This document shows, piece after piece, positions 1 to 7,338 of a DNA stretch of 20,655 nucleotides. Both the position numbers and the translations under genes were made by a program. The notes under the pieces are model-generated. The model ran no database searches and was not told where the DNA came from. It saw nothing but the letters and a program-made list of their open reading frames with translations. The DNA is taken from positions 1 to 20,655 of the forward strand of contig JBAQUG010000123.1 in the NCBI GenBank assembly GCA_049297395.1, read 5' to 3'. Origin of the DNA: GWF2-50-93 sp049297395. GTDB taxonomy: Bacteria > Verrucomicrobiota > Lentisphaeria > Victivallales > GWF2-50-93. The stretch's first letter is position 1; each line of letters begins with the position of its first letter.

Positions 1-821
1 ACGGAAAGATTCTCCCTGGCTGCAGCCCCGGCAAGTTTGTTGTATTCCTTAAGGGATACCATCTTGTTGCTGTTTTGCAGTTTCGTGGAGGCCGGAATTT
101 CAAGCCATGCGGCCTTGGCTTTTGCAATCTGCGCATCGTCCAGTCCCAGGGCGCGAAGAACCCCCTCGGCCATCATCTGGTCGCCCTGGGGTGCCATATG
201 CACACCATCGCCGGTGAGAAAGTTACCCTTGTTGGGTTTCGGCGCACTCGTCTCCTTTGCTTTTTTGATAGCCTCCTGCATCTGGCTGTTCAAGTCAGCC
301 AGAGGAAGTCCCCGCTCTTTCGCGAGTGTCCGCAGAAATTCATTGTATGCGACAAGCTTCTGGTTGTTGGCGTTGGACTGGTCCTCATTTATCATCGTGG
401 AAGTGAGTATCACGGGCTTGACGCCTGCAGCCAGAGCCTTGTCGACGATGGCAGTGATGTTCTCCTTGTACTTATCCAGAGTGACGCCATTTGCTCCATG
501 CCATACGTCGTTGACTCCGCAGCTGAGAGTCATTACATTCGGTTTCCTGCTGAGCACATCCTTATCTACACGTGCAAGCATGTCGTTGGACTTGTGCCCG
601 CTAATACCTGCAAAAACAGGCTCTGCCTTGATACCGTTTGCATCAAGACCGCTTATGACAAGTTTCACATAGCCGCCAGGAGTATTGGCACCAAACTGCG
701 TTATCGAGTCGCCTAGGAAGGCCAGTTTGTCTCCACTTTTTATGATAATTTCATCTGCCAGGCAATTCGCGGTGCCCACAGCCACCAAGGACAGGGCCAG
801 ACAGGTTTTGAGCATCCTCAT
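1..821 (-). CDS. Secreted SGNH/GDSL-type hydrolase, C-terminus cut by window edge
   Basis: The minus strand is open from an ATG at 821 to the window edge (273 codons, no stop seen). Residues 1-22 look like a signal peptide (basic start, hydrophobic core, then D-E), so the enzyme is probably exported. Family blocks are clear: GDSIT at about 37-41 with nucleophile Ser39, GVND at 102-105 with oxyanion Asn104, and DGVH at 205-208 giving the Asp/His of the catalytic triad, followed by P-Q-G. These are the marks of SGNH hydrolases (esterases, lipases and carbohydrate deacetylases). The substrate cannot be told from sequence. The start is supported by GGAGG seven bases upstream. About 65 residues follow the catalytic His, so there is a C-terminal extension that continues beyond the window. 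Confidence 0.9.
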   Translation of the reverse strand, partial: MRMLKTCLALSLVAVGTANCLADEIIIKSGDKLAFLGDSITQFGANTPGGYVKLVISGLDANGIKAEPVFAGISGHKSNDMLARVDKDVLSRKPNVMTLSCGVNDVWHGANGVTLDKYKENITAIVDKALAAGVKPVILTSTMINEDQSNANNQKLVAYNEFLRTLAKERGLPLADLNSQMQEAIKKAKETSAPKPNKGNFLTGDGVHMAPQGDQMMAEGVLRALGLDDAQIAKAKAAWLEIPASTKLQNSNKMVSLKEYNKLAGAAARENLS

Positions 822-853
822 CTTCAACCTCCATGATAATATTGGTTTAAAAT

Positions 854-1159
854 TTAAGAATGTACACCTCGCAAACCTCCGGTCTCACCGGGATGGAATA
901 CGTTCCTGCATACTGAGAAGGCCTCACGACGCATCCTGCTGAACAGATGATGCGTCGCCATGTCGCCGAAAAGGTATATCCAGCAAGACCCGGCCCCCCC
1001 TGAAAAGAGGCTTAGACCTCCATTATCCGGAACTTGATTTAAGACAGAATACACCGGCTCAATGTTGAATGGCGCAGAGAGAACATATGGATCCTTATGG
1101 CTCCTCATACTTTCTCCAATCCACTCATGTTGCATCCATGATTTCAAGTCATTCTTCAA
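854..1159 (-). pseudogene. Possible remnant of a GHMP kinase (IspE-like) C-terminus
   Basis: An open frame of 101 codons ends 32 bases before the SGNH hydrolase start. Its middle reads L-F-S-G-G-A-G-S-C-W-I-Y-L-F-G-D, which resembles the glycine-rich SGSG..vFgLF motif of the C-terminal GHMP kinase domain as in IspE. An N-D-L about 45 residues earlier fits the start of that domain. There is no N-terminal kinase part: a TAG lies in frame just upstream, and other frames are closed. If the resemblance is real, this is a decayed fragment of a 4-diphosphocytidyl-methyl-erythritol kinase. It could equally be a chance open frame. I see no good ribosome binding site. Confidence 0.28.
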
Positions 1160-1351
1160 GTCGTACTACGGTCCATATGATACCGCGGAAAATAAGAAAA
1201 ACAATGATATTACGTCTCGGGACATGCAAGTCCCTTTCTTTTAAATATTTACATTTCCATAGGCGGGCTCTAAACAGCATTCGAAAAACAGATTTTGACG
1301 GTTATCTTATTCATGCTTGTCTAATTTTTTCAATAAAAACAGAACTTTTCA

Positions 1352-1357
1352 TATAAT
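1352..1357 (+). promoter_or_regulatory. -10 box (perfect TATAAT) for the sigma factor operon
   Basis: TATAAT lies 13 bases before the likely ATG at 1371, with only a weak -35 (TTCAAT at 1329-1334, 17-base spacing). The same stretch also reads as an ECF-type promoter: GAACTT at 1342-1347, 15 bases, then GTC at 1363-1365. Either reading gives a leader of roughly 0-7 bases, consistent with the absence of a Shine-Dalgarno sequence. The ECF reading would imply autoregulation; this is inference. Confidence 0.5.
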
Positions 1358-1370
1358 TCGGTGTCTACAT

Positions 1371-1961
1371 ATGGAGGAGACGATAAAAACAGAAGATTCT
1401 GATCTTGTCAAAGGCTTCATGTCCGGATCCGAATCAGCTTATGACGAGCTTGTAAGAAAATACAGTGTGCATATGTACAATGTTGCTTTCGGGCTCCTAG
1501 GCAGCCATGAGGATGCTGAGGAGGTGGTGCAGGACGGTTTTGTAAAAGCATACAGTAACTTGAAGACTTTCAGGGGTGATTCTACTTTTTCAACCTGGCT
1601 TTACAGGATTGTAGTCAATCTGGCTAGGAACAAGTACCACTGGAACAGAAGAAGAGGGTCTGGACAGAACATAAGCATATCTGAAAACAGGTCAGTGGAT
1701 GATGAAGGAAAGGAAAGGGATCTTGACATACCAGATACTTCAAGCGCACCCGGGAGGGAAATTGAAAGCTCGGAGGAGGATGAGAGAATCATGAATGCGA
1801 TAAATGGGCTCCCAGACGCGTTAAAGGAAGTCATAGTACTCAGGCACATCAAAGACATGAGCTATGAGGAAATATCAAAGATTACAGGTGCAAACATAGG
1901 AACCGTCAAATCAAGGATTTCAAGGGCGCGTGAAACGCTTTCAGAAATACTGAAGAAGTGA
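1371..1961 (+). CDS. ECF (sigma-70 family, RpoE-like) sigma factor
   Basis: A 196-residue protein with the two ECF domains. Region 2 spans about residues 12-85: Y-D-E-L-V-R-K-Y, then the D-A-E-E-V-V-Q-D-G-F-V-K-A core-binding and -10 recognition helix, then F-S-T-W-L-Y-R-I-V-V-N. Region 4 spans about 140-195: L-P-D-A-L-K-E-V, then the helix-turn-helix S-Y-E-E-I-S-K-I-T-G-A-N-I-G-T-V-K-S-R. The acidic linker between them is typical of the class. It directs RNA polymerase to a stress regulon, usually its own operon included. I chose ATG 1371 because region 2 begins shortly after it. An upstream ATG at 1317 would add 18 non-homologous residues. No Shine-Dalgarno precedes 1371, so initiation may be near-leaderless. 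It is followed 31 bases later by its probable anti-sigma factor and then by a DsbD protein. Confidence 0.93.
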   Translation: MEETIKTEDSDLVKGFMSGSESAYDELVRKYSVHMYNVAFGLLGSHEDAEEVVQDGFVKAYSNLKTFRGDSTFSTWLYRIVVNLARNKYHWNRRRGSGQNISISENRSVDDEGKERDLDIPDTSSAPGREIESSEEDERIMNAINGLPDALKEVIVLRHIKDMSYEEISKITGANIGTVKSRISRARETLSEILKK

Positions 1962-1992
1962 ATAAAGAGACAATAGATGGAATGGAAAGACA

Positions 1993-2865
1993 ATGAATAA
2001 GGAAAAGAAATCAAGGGATCCGAAGCTGGAATGTCCGGGGCATGACGATGTGTCCGCGCATTTCGACGGCAAACTTGAAAAGGGAAGTCCTGAATCAAAC
2101 CATATAGGCTCCTGCCCGGAATGCCAGGCCAAGTTAAAGGACTTCGCCTCCATAGCCGGCATATTGGACAGGAGGTCCAGAGCAAAGCTTCCCGACAACT
2201 TTCCGGAACACATGCTTCACAAGGTCCGCACGAGAATTTCAACCGAAAAGAATCCTGTCATGCCATTCTATCCAGTGCAGTTCATGAAGGCGGCCGCAGT
2301 CTTCCTTATCATAGCCGTTATTTTCGTCTACGTAAAGAACAGCTCCGATGAGAAGCCCCTGCTTGCAAAAGCTCCTATACGCTCATCTCCTCCAGCCGCA
2401 CTGCTTGCAGCCGTTCCAGAGAGACCTTCAACTGAAAAAGCCGGCCGGCCCGGTGAAATCCAACTCCAGGCTCTCCGTGATGTCAGCACTTCTCCTGATA
2501 TAAGATTCATGAATTTCACTTCGCCTAAGGAGAGCTTGACTGAAAAACCGGTTTCAATACCAGTGGCAGTCAGCCATGTATGGGTTGCGGGAAATATAAG
2601 AAACGCGGTTGAGAAGGCAAGGTACTGCCTCGTGCAATCCGGCATACCCGGCGAAAGCATAAAGTTCTCATCCGACGGCAAAGGGACATCGACGCTGACG
2701 ATTGACATGAACAAGAAGCAGCTCTCATCCTTTGTCAAGCTTTTTGCGAAGGATGGATTTGAACTTCTTTCCCCGGTCCAGCCACAGCCGGAACAGAACA
2801 TTTTCTTTGGGGAGGCCGGGGATCAGGTCGGATATGAGCTTAAAATAGTATCCGGAAACAGATAA
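1993..2865 (+). CDS. Membrane anti-sigma factor with zinc-finger (ZAS-type) N-terminus
   Basis: A 290-residue protein. The cytoplasmic N-terminus holds H37-x3-C41-x2-C44, the zinc-associated anti-sigma signature, preceded by the usual D-G-K-L-E helix. One membrane span follows at about 99-115, then a Pro/Ala/Ser-rich linker and a C-terminal domain (about 195-290) on the other side of the membrane. The C-terminal part begins V-W-V-A-G and looks like a small alpha/beta domain that I do not firmly recognise; it may be the signal-sensing part. Position directly after an ECF sigma gene is the classic arrangement, in which the anti-sigma factor holds the sigma factor until an envelope or redox signal releases it. 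The ribosome binding site is weak (GGAA). Function as anti-sigma is inferred from motif and context; the signal is unknown. Confidence 0.82.
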   Translation: MNKEKKSRDPKLECPGHDDVSAHFDGKLEKGSPESNHIGSCPECQAKLKDFASIAGILDRRSRAKLPDNFPEHMLHKVRTRISTEKNPVMPFYPVQFMKAAAVFLIIAVIFVYVKNSSDEKPLLAKAPIRSSPPAALLAAVPERPSTEKAGRPGEIQLQALRDVSTSPDIRFMNFTSPKESLTEKPVSIPVAVSHVWVAGNIRNAVEKARYCLVQSGIPGESIKFSSDGKGTSTLTIDMNKKQLSSFVKLFAKDGFELLSPVQPQPEQNIFFGEAGDQVGYELKIVSGNR

Positions 2866-2891
2866 TTTCATTTCCCGTGCTAGAATATCAA

Positions 2892-4463
2892 ATGAAAACA
2901 ATAAAAGTACTGGCTTTGCTGTTACTTCTTTCCGCATCTGTCAAAGCTGCAGGTCCGTCTACCCCCCCCTTTAAGTTCTCTAGCGATATCAGCGGCGGCA
3001 CTGTCACGATTGAGGTTGATAAAAACGCCTATCTTTATTCTGACAAGTTTAAAATATCAATAGCAGATTCTTCAGGAAGGCTGGCGAAAATCCTGTCCGC
3101 GCCTTCTCCTGTCACTGAAAAGGACCAGTTCAACGAGGAACATTCAATATATTCCGAGGGCAGGCACGAATGGAAGTTCTCGGCCGACGGATTGGCTGGT
3201 GGGATAAAGGCATATATCGACTACCAGGCATGCGGAAAGAGTCCTTTCGTATGCTATCCTCCAATGAAAGTCCAGTATAATATTTCAGGGGAAGGCGGGA
3301 TGTCCATTCCTGACAATATTCCTCAGTCAAATGAAATCAAGCCTGCTGCAAGGTGGCAGGAGGCAGTTGGCAGATTCGTGATTTCCGCTTCTGAGTCCGG
3401 CTACATGGATGCGAAAGATTTCTCCTCCTTCCTGGATGATTCATTGTCCCGAGGGAAACCAATCAAGAAACCGATGTTCGTCGATCTGAAGGACAAGAGC
3501 CTGATAATATCATTAATCCTGATCCTCATCGGCGGACTAGCATTGAACCTTACGCCTTGCGTCCTGCCAATGATACCTGTGAACATCGCAATAATAGGCG
3601 CCGGTGCAAACTCATCATCCAGGCTGAACGGATTTGTACTAGGCCTGATGTATGGGACAGGAATAACGCTGGTCTATGGTCTTCTCGGCCTGGCGGCGGT
3701 ACTGACAGGTTCGACGTTCGGGGCAATCAACTCATCCCCTTATTTCAATTTCGCGGTCGGGCTGATCTTCATTTTCCTTGCACTTGGCATGTTTGACGTG
3801 TTTCCAATAGACTTCTCGAAATTCCTGAAATCAGGTGAAACAAACAAAAGACGCAGCCTGGCTACCGCCATGTCCATGGGAGGCATATCGGCTTTGCTTG
3901 CCGGAGCATGCGTCGCTCCCGTCGTAATAGCTGTCCTGCTCTTCTCCTCATATCTCTATTCGCAGGGGGATTTCTACGGGCTCCTCATGCCTTTCGTCCT
4001 CGGCGCAGGAATGGCGCTGCCATGGCCTTTTGCAGGAGCAGGACTCTCGCTCCTGCCCAAGCCCGGAGCATGGATGATCAAGGTGAAATACGCTTTCGGA
4101 ATATTCATAGCCGCAATAGCAGCCTACTACCTTTTCACAGGATATTCACTTGCATCAAAGAAGGAAAACGGGATTCAGAAGGCCGGCTGGAACTCATCGA
4201 TCGCGGAAGCCCTTGCCGAGGCCCAGAAGGAGAACCGTCCGCTGCTGATTGATTTTACCGCAAGCTGGTGCAAGAACTGTGAAGCAATGGATCTGACAAC
4301 ATTGAAGGATCCAAAGGTACTGGAAAACTTGAAAAGGTTTGTGAAACTCAAATTCGCGGCTGAAAATCCGAACGAGCCGGCGACAAAGGAAGTGCTCTCA
4401 TATTTCAAAGTGCTGGGGCTTCCGACTTATGTTGTATTAAAGCCGGATATGGGAAAGCAGTAG
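2892..4463 (+). CDS. dsbD: Thiol:disulfide interchange protein DsbD
   Basis: A 523-residue protein that carries reducing power from cytoplasmic thioredoxin across the inner membrane to periplasmic partners. All three modules are visible. After a signal peptide (1-19), an N-terminal DsbD-alpha domain has its cysteine pair C114 and C121 (Y-Q-A-C...C-Y-P-P). A transmembrane beta domain (about 203-420) holds C223 in L-T-P-C-V-L-P and C340 in A-C-V-A-P. A C-terminal thioredoxin-like domain has W-C-K-N-C (C460/C463). ATG 2892 is preferred over a GTG at 2877 because it begins the signal peptide directly. The protein stops soon after the cis-Pro strand (G-L-P-T-Y-V-V-L), so the last strand and helix of the thioredoxin fold appear to be missing. 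It is third in the sigma/anti-sigma operon, which suggests control by that pair. Confidence 0.94.
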   Translation: MKTIKVLALLLLLSASVKAAGPSTPPFKFSSDISGGTVTIEVDKNAYLYSDKFKISIADSSGRLAKILSAPSPVTEKDQFNEEHSIYSEGRHEWKFSADGLAGGIKAYIDYQACGKSPFVCYPPMKVQYNISGEGGMSIPDNIPQSNEIKPAARWQEAVGRFVISASESGYMDAKDFSSFLDDSLSRGKPIKKPMFVDLKDKSLIISLILILIGGLALNLTPCVLPMIPVNIAIIGAGANSSSRLNGFVLGLMYGTGITLVYGLLGLAAVLTGSTFGAINSSPYFNFAVGLIFIFLALGMFDVFPIDFSKFLKSGETNKRRSLATAMSMGGISALLAGACVAPVVIAVLLFSSYLYSQGDFYGLLMPFVLGAGMALPWPFAGAGLSLLPKPGAWMIKVKYAFGIFIAAIAAYYLFTGYSLASKKENGIQKAGWNSSIAEALAEAQKENRPLLIDFTASWCKNCEAMDLTTLKDPKVLENLKRFVKLKFAAENPNEPATKEVLSYFKVLGLPTYVVLKPDMGKQ

Positions 4464-4577
4464 AGGTAACTGGCAACTCATGATTAGGAACTTGGAATTT
4501 GTTTTGAGTGTTAGGTTTTAAGCTTGGCATTTACAACTTTAGAACGCATTCCCGAACCTTCAAACTCCAGAACTTCT

Positions 4578-5846
4578 TCATATGTTCGTTGTCCCGAGGA
4601 AATCGGCGAGCAGCTTCTCAAGGTTGACATGCTTTCCCTGTGGCAGATTGAAACGCTCGCATATTTCGCGGATAACCCTTGCGCTGTGCCCTACCGTCCC
4701 GCTCATGAGATCGGAGGCCGTACGCTGGAGCTTGACTTCGATTTCCGGTATGCGGCAGGTATATGCGGTCTCCTTTGACTTGCCGCCCGTTCCTGACAGA
4801 TGTATTTTCTCGACGGAAGATATTTTGAATTTCAGGTTTAAAAGCTCGTCCGTGCAACCAAGCTCATAGTAGTATTGTCCGAGGAAATGCACGGCGCTCG
4901 AAACGAATTTGATTATGTCTTCGTAGCGAAGTGAATTCTTCTCCTTGTCGATTACGGTCACGTAATGGAAAAGCCCGGAACTGAAAGCCTGCCAGTACTG
5001 CTTGCGCTCCTTGGAAAACGTCCTGAACGCCACGTTGGTAAAATAGCTGTCCTCGCTTTCCTCCAGGAAAATAAACGACGACTCAAGCGTGGTTGAAATT
5101 GAATTATCGACCGCCCTCTGTATTTCCGACAAGGCGTATTTCTCCAGGATGAACTCGGAAGGGAATACCGACAGCTCCCAGAGAGTGCCATTTTCCGGGC
5201 TGAACTCGCTCTTCCTCTTGTCAAAAATCCTATAGGAATGGCTCATCTGTTCCTTAAACTCGCTCTTCGCCTCGGGTGCGAGCGTCTTCCTGCCTTCATA
5301 CAGGATTCCCCTGAGCATTCTGCCAAGCAGTTCACGCTGGTTCCTCAGTGCGCGCTGCACAATCCCGTGGATTTCGGCAGCCTTGTATGCGGGACGGCTT
5401 GAGGCATCCACCGTCCTGATGTAGAAAACCCCCTGCTGGAGCTCGGAATTGCAGCTGACTGAACATACATGGGGTATTTCGGAGAAGCGTCTTATGACGA
5501 ATATGACATATCTTTTCCCGTCGATCACTGGACGTTCAACATCAAAATCGATCGGCGGATCTGAAAACCTGTTTATGACGTTTCCGACATCTGTCGGGTC
5601 GAAAGACCTGCATTGCCTGTCATTGAGGCCCGTATACAAACATGGCCTGCCCGACCTGTCCTCTCCTACTCCGACTACGATATAACCGCCCTTGGTGTTG
5701 GCCATCGCCATGCAGTGGCGTGCAAAACGCGCCTTGCCGGCCCTTGTGAGATTGTTCCAGTTCTGGGCCGCCTTGTAGTCGAGCTCCTCCGATTCAATGC
5801 CCCGGAAGATTATCGCTTTCCAGTCGAAGGACATCCCTGTTTTCAT
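4578..5846 (-). CDS. AlbA_2 (Schlafen-type) domain protein, unknown role
   Basis: A 422-residue protein. Residues about 14-165 match an AlbA_2 putative nucleic-acid-binding domain: E-x3-L-D-Y-K near the start, A-M-A-N-T-K-G-G-Y-I-V-V-G-V at about 46-59, then a strand-rich region ending F-Y-I-R. The remaining 250 residues, rich in charged and aromatic residues, carry no motif I know. Family members are found in transcriptional regulators and in defence-related proteins, but no partner gene of either kind is nearby, so I assign no function. It is the last gene of a minus-strand run, 80 bases after the small membrane protein. ATG 5846 and ATG 5834 are both possible starts; neither has a strong ribosome binding site. 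It converges on dsbD with a 114-base gap and no clear terminator. Confidence 0.75.
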   Translation of the reverse strand: MKTGMSFDWKAIIFRGIESEELDYKAAQNWNNLTRAGKARFARHCMAMANTKGGYIVVGVGEDRSGRPCLYTGLNDRQCRSFDPTDVGNVINRFSDPPIDFDVERPVIDGKRYVIFVIRRFSEIPHVCSVSCNSELQQGVFYIRTVDASSRPAYKAAEIHGIVQRALRNQRELLGRMLRGILYEGRKTLAPEAKSEFKEQMSHSYRIFDKRKSEFSPENGTLWELSVFPSEFILEKYALSEIQRAVDNSISTTLESSFIFLEESEDSYFTNVAFRTFSKERKQYWQAFSSGLFHYVTVIDKEKNSLRYEDIIKFVSSAVHFLGQYYYELGCTDELLNLKFKISSVEKIHLSGTGGKSKETAYTCRIPEIEVKLQRTASDLMSGTVGHSARVIREICERFNLPQGKHVNLEKLLADFLGTTNI

Positions 5847-5926
5847 AAGGACCGGTTTCTGATTGGAGTTGATTCACATGCAGTTTCAGTCTTCATATCC
5901 GGCATATAGGCACTAGGCATACTGTG

Positions 5927-6316
5927 TCAGTCTTCGATTTTATGTTTGGAAATTGGAGCGGAAAATATCTGTTTCTCATCCTTTGCACCATTATTTTCCT
6001 TCCTGGGAATGCCTGGGATCGCGGGAGGGGCAGTGAGATCAGGATAGTCCCGTCTTTCCTCAAGCTTCAGGATCATCATCCTTATTGTCTTGAGCTCCTC
6101 GGCAAATGCCTTGAATTTCTTGTCCATAATCCATTCAATGTGGGATTCCATGTTCTGTTCACGCTTTTTCATGAGCTCTATGAGGTAGCCGATCCCGGCA
6201 AGAAGGAAGCCGTAGGCGAAAAGATGGATATACATCTGCGGAAGATAGCCCATCACAAAGTAGCATACGACCGTACCGATTATCATGACGGCCGCAAGAA
6301 TTGAGAAAACCCACAT
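5927..6316 (-). CDS. Small two-span membrane protein with coiled-coil tail
   Basis: A 129-residue protein of no recognised family. Two hydrophobic spans at about 2-22 and 30-48 form a hairpin. A charged helical stretch rich in K, E, M and L follows (about 49-90), likely a coiled coil, and then a Pro-rich, Lys-rich hydrophilic tail. Both ends probably face the cytoplasm. It sits between an RluA-type synthase (71-base gap) and the AlbA_2 protein (80-base gap) on the same strand, so all are probably co-transcribed. Nothing in the sequence reveals an enzymatic role. Confidence 0.72.
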   Translation of the reverse strand: MWVFSILAAVMIIGTVVCYFVMGYLPQMYIHLFAYGFLLAGIGYLIELMKKREQNMESHIEWIMDKKFKAFAEELKTIRMMILKLEERRDYPDLTAPPAIPGIPRKENNGAKDEKQIFSAPISKHKIED

Positions 6317-6387
6317 AGGAAACCCCTGGATAAATTCAGTTAAAACATTAAAATATTCTTTCCCGACGTTTTTTCAATTAAAATTCA

Positions 6388-7338
6388 TCATGTTGCGCCC
6401 AATAATATTCTCATGTCATCTGGCAGTTCGGCGTTGAAAACAAGATTCTCCTTTGATATGGGATGCTGGAATTCAAGCCTTGAGGAATGCAAGGCCTGTC
6501 TTCCAATCATGAGGTTCCTCCTGTCATCATCGGTCATCGCGTCTTCAATGAACCTCAAATATATTGTTTCATCGAGCCCGTAGATCTTGTCGCCCACCAG
6601 TGGAAATCCAAGTGAACAGAGGGTCGCACGGATCTGATGCAGGCGCCCCGTGGCAAGCTCTGCCTCCACTATGCTTAAATCCCCATTTGCTCCAAGCAGC
6701 CTGAACCTTGTTTCAGAATATTCATCATTTCCACCAACCTGGCACCCCTGGTAGAATTTCCGCTTCTTCCTGACAGCGCTGCAGATGCCATCAGTTAAAA
6801 AACCGACGGCGTTACAGGCATCCGGGAATTTCCCGTGCACCACCGCAATGTATTTCTTCAGGATCCCCGAATGCGCCTCGGACATTGCCGCAGCGACCGC
6901 AGGGGACCTGGCGACCAGAACAAGTCCGGAAGTCTCCCGGTCGATCCTGTTCACAAAATAAATCTTCCCGAATTTCTCGGAAAGCAGGCGCCAGAGAGTG
7001 TTGTTGAAAAATATTCCTGCGGGGTGGCATGGCAGATTCCCTGATTTTGAAACCACGACAATGTATTCGTCGGAGAAGACCACCTGGAAGCTGGGATCGA
7101 CTTCCGGCTCGACTATATCACCCGTATCATATTCAATCCTGTCTCCTTTTTCCAGCTTGCGGGAAGATTTGGTGGATTTTCCGTTCACCAGGATTTTCCC
7201 TTCCCCGACCAGGCCCTGCCATCCGGTCCTGGAATGATAGGTGAATCTTTCAGCGAGGTAGACGTCAAGACGCCTGCCTTCATCGGATCCATCCGCGAAG
7301 ACCACGGCCCTGCGGGAAATTGTATTGGTCACCATCAT
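6388..7338 (-). CDS. RluA-family pseudouridine synthase with S4 domain
   Basis: A 316-residue enzyme that isomerises specific uridines in RNA (rRNA or tRNA) to pseudouridine. An S4 RNA-binding domain lies at about 22-80 (R-R-L-D-V-Y-L-A-E, then I-L-V-N-G-K). The catalytic domain contains N-R-I-D-R-E-T-S-G-L with catalytic Asp133, and the downstream G-R-L-H-Q-I-R motif followed by G-D-K-I-Y-G. This matches the RluA/RluC/RluD class, but the exact target cannot be named. Its ATG at 7338 overlaps the ancestral stop of the upstream broken transferase gene in an ATGA arrangement, which supports this start and past translational coupling. A second ATG at 7335 is equally close to an AGGA. Confidence 0.92.
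   Translation of the reverse strand: MMVTNTISRRAVVFADGSDEGRRLDVYLAERFTYHSRTGWQGLVGEGKILVNGKSTKSSRKLEKGDRIEYDTGDIVEPEVDPSFQVVFSDEYIVVVSKSGNLPCHPAGIFFNNTLWRLLSEKFGKIYFVNRIDRETSGLVLVARSPAVAAAMSEAHSGILKKYIAVVHGKFPDACNAVGFLTDGICSAVRKKRKFYQGCQVGGNDEYSETRFRLLGANGDLSIVEAELATGRLHQIRATLCSLGFPLVGDKIYGLDETIYLRFIEDAMTDDDRRNLMIGRQALHSSRLEFQHPISKENLVFNAELPDDMRILLGAT

Larger units (their letters stand above)
822..1370. other. Gene-poor spacer between the SGNH hydrolase and the sigma factor
   Basis: About 550 bases with no convincing intact gene. It contains a minus-strand open frame (854-1159) that may be a kinase remnant, a weak hairpin GGGAC-ATGCAA-GTCCC followed by TTTCTTTT at 1219-1242, and the divergent promoter regions of the two flanking genes. 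The stretch 1235-1360 is markedly AT-rich. Confidence 0.6.

Noticed and set aside
37..716. Two overlapping plus-strand open frames of about 210 codons
   Set aside because: They lie opposite the SGNH hydrolase, whose catalytic motifs and signal peptide are unmistakable on the minus strand.
1219..1242. Hairpin plus T-rich run as a terminator
   Set aside because: The stem is only five pairs and no plus-strand gene ends upstream of it.
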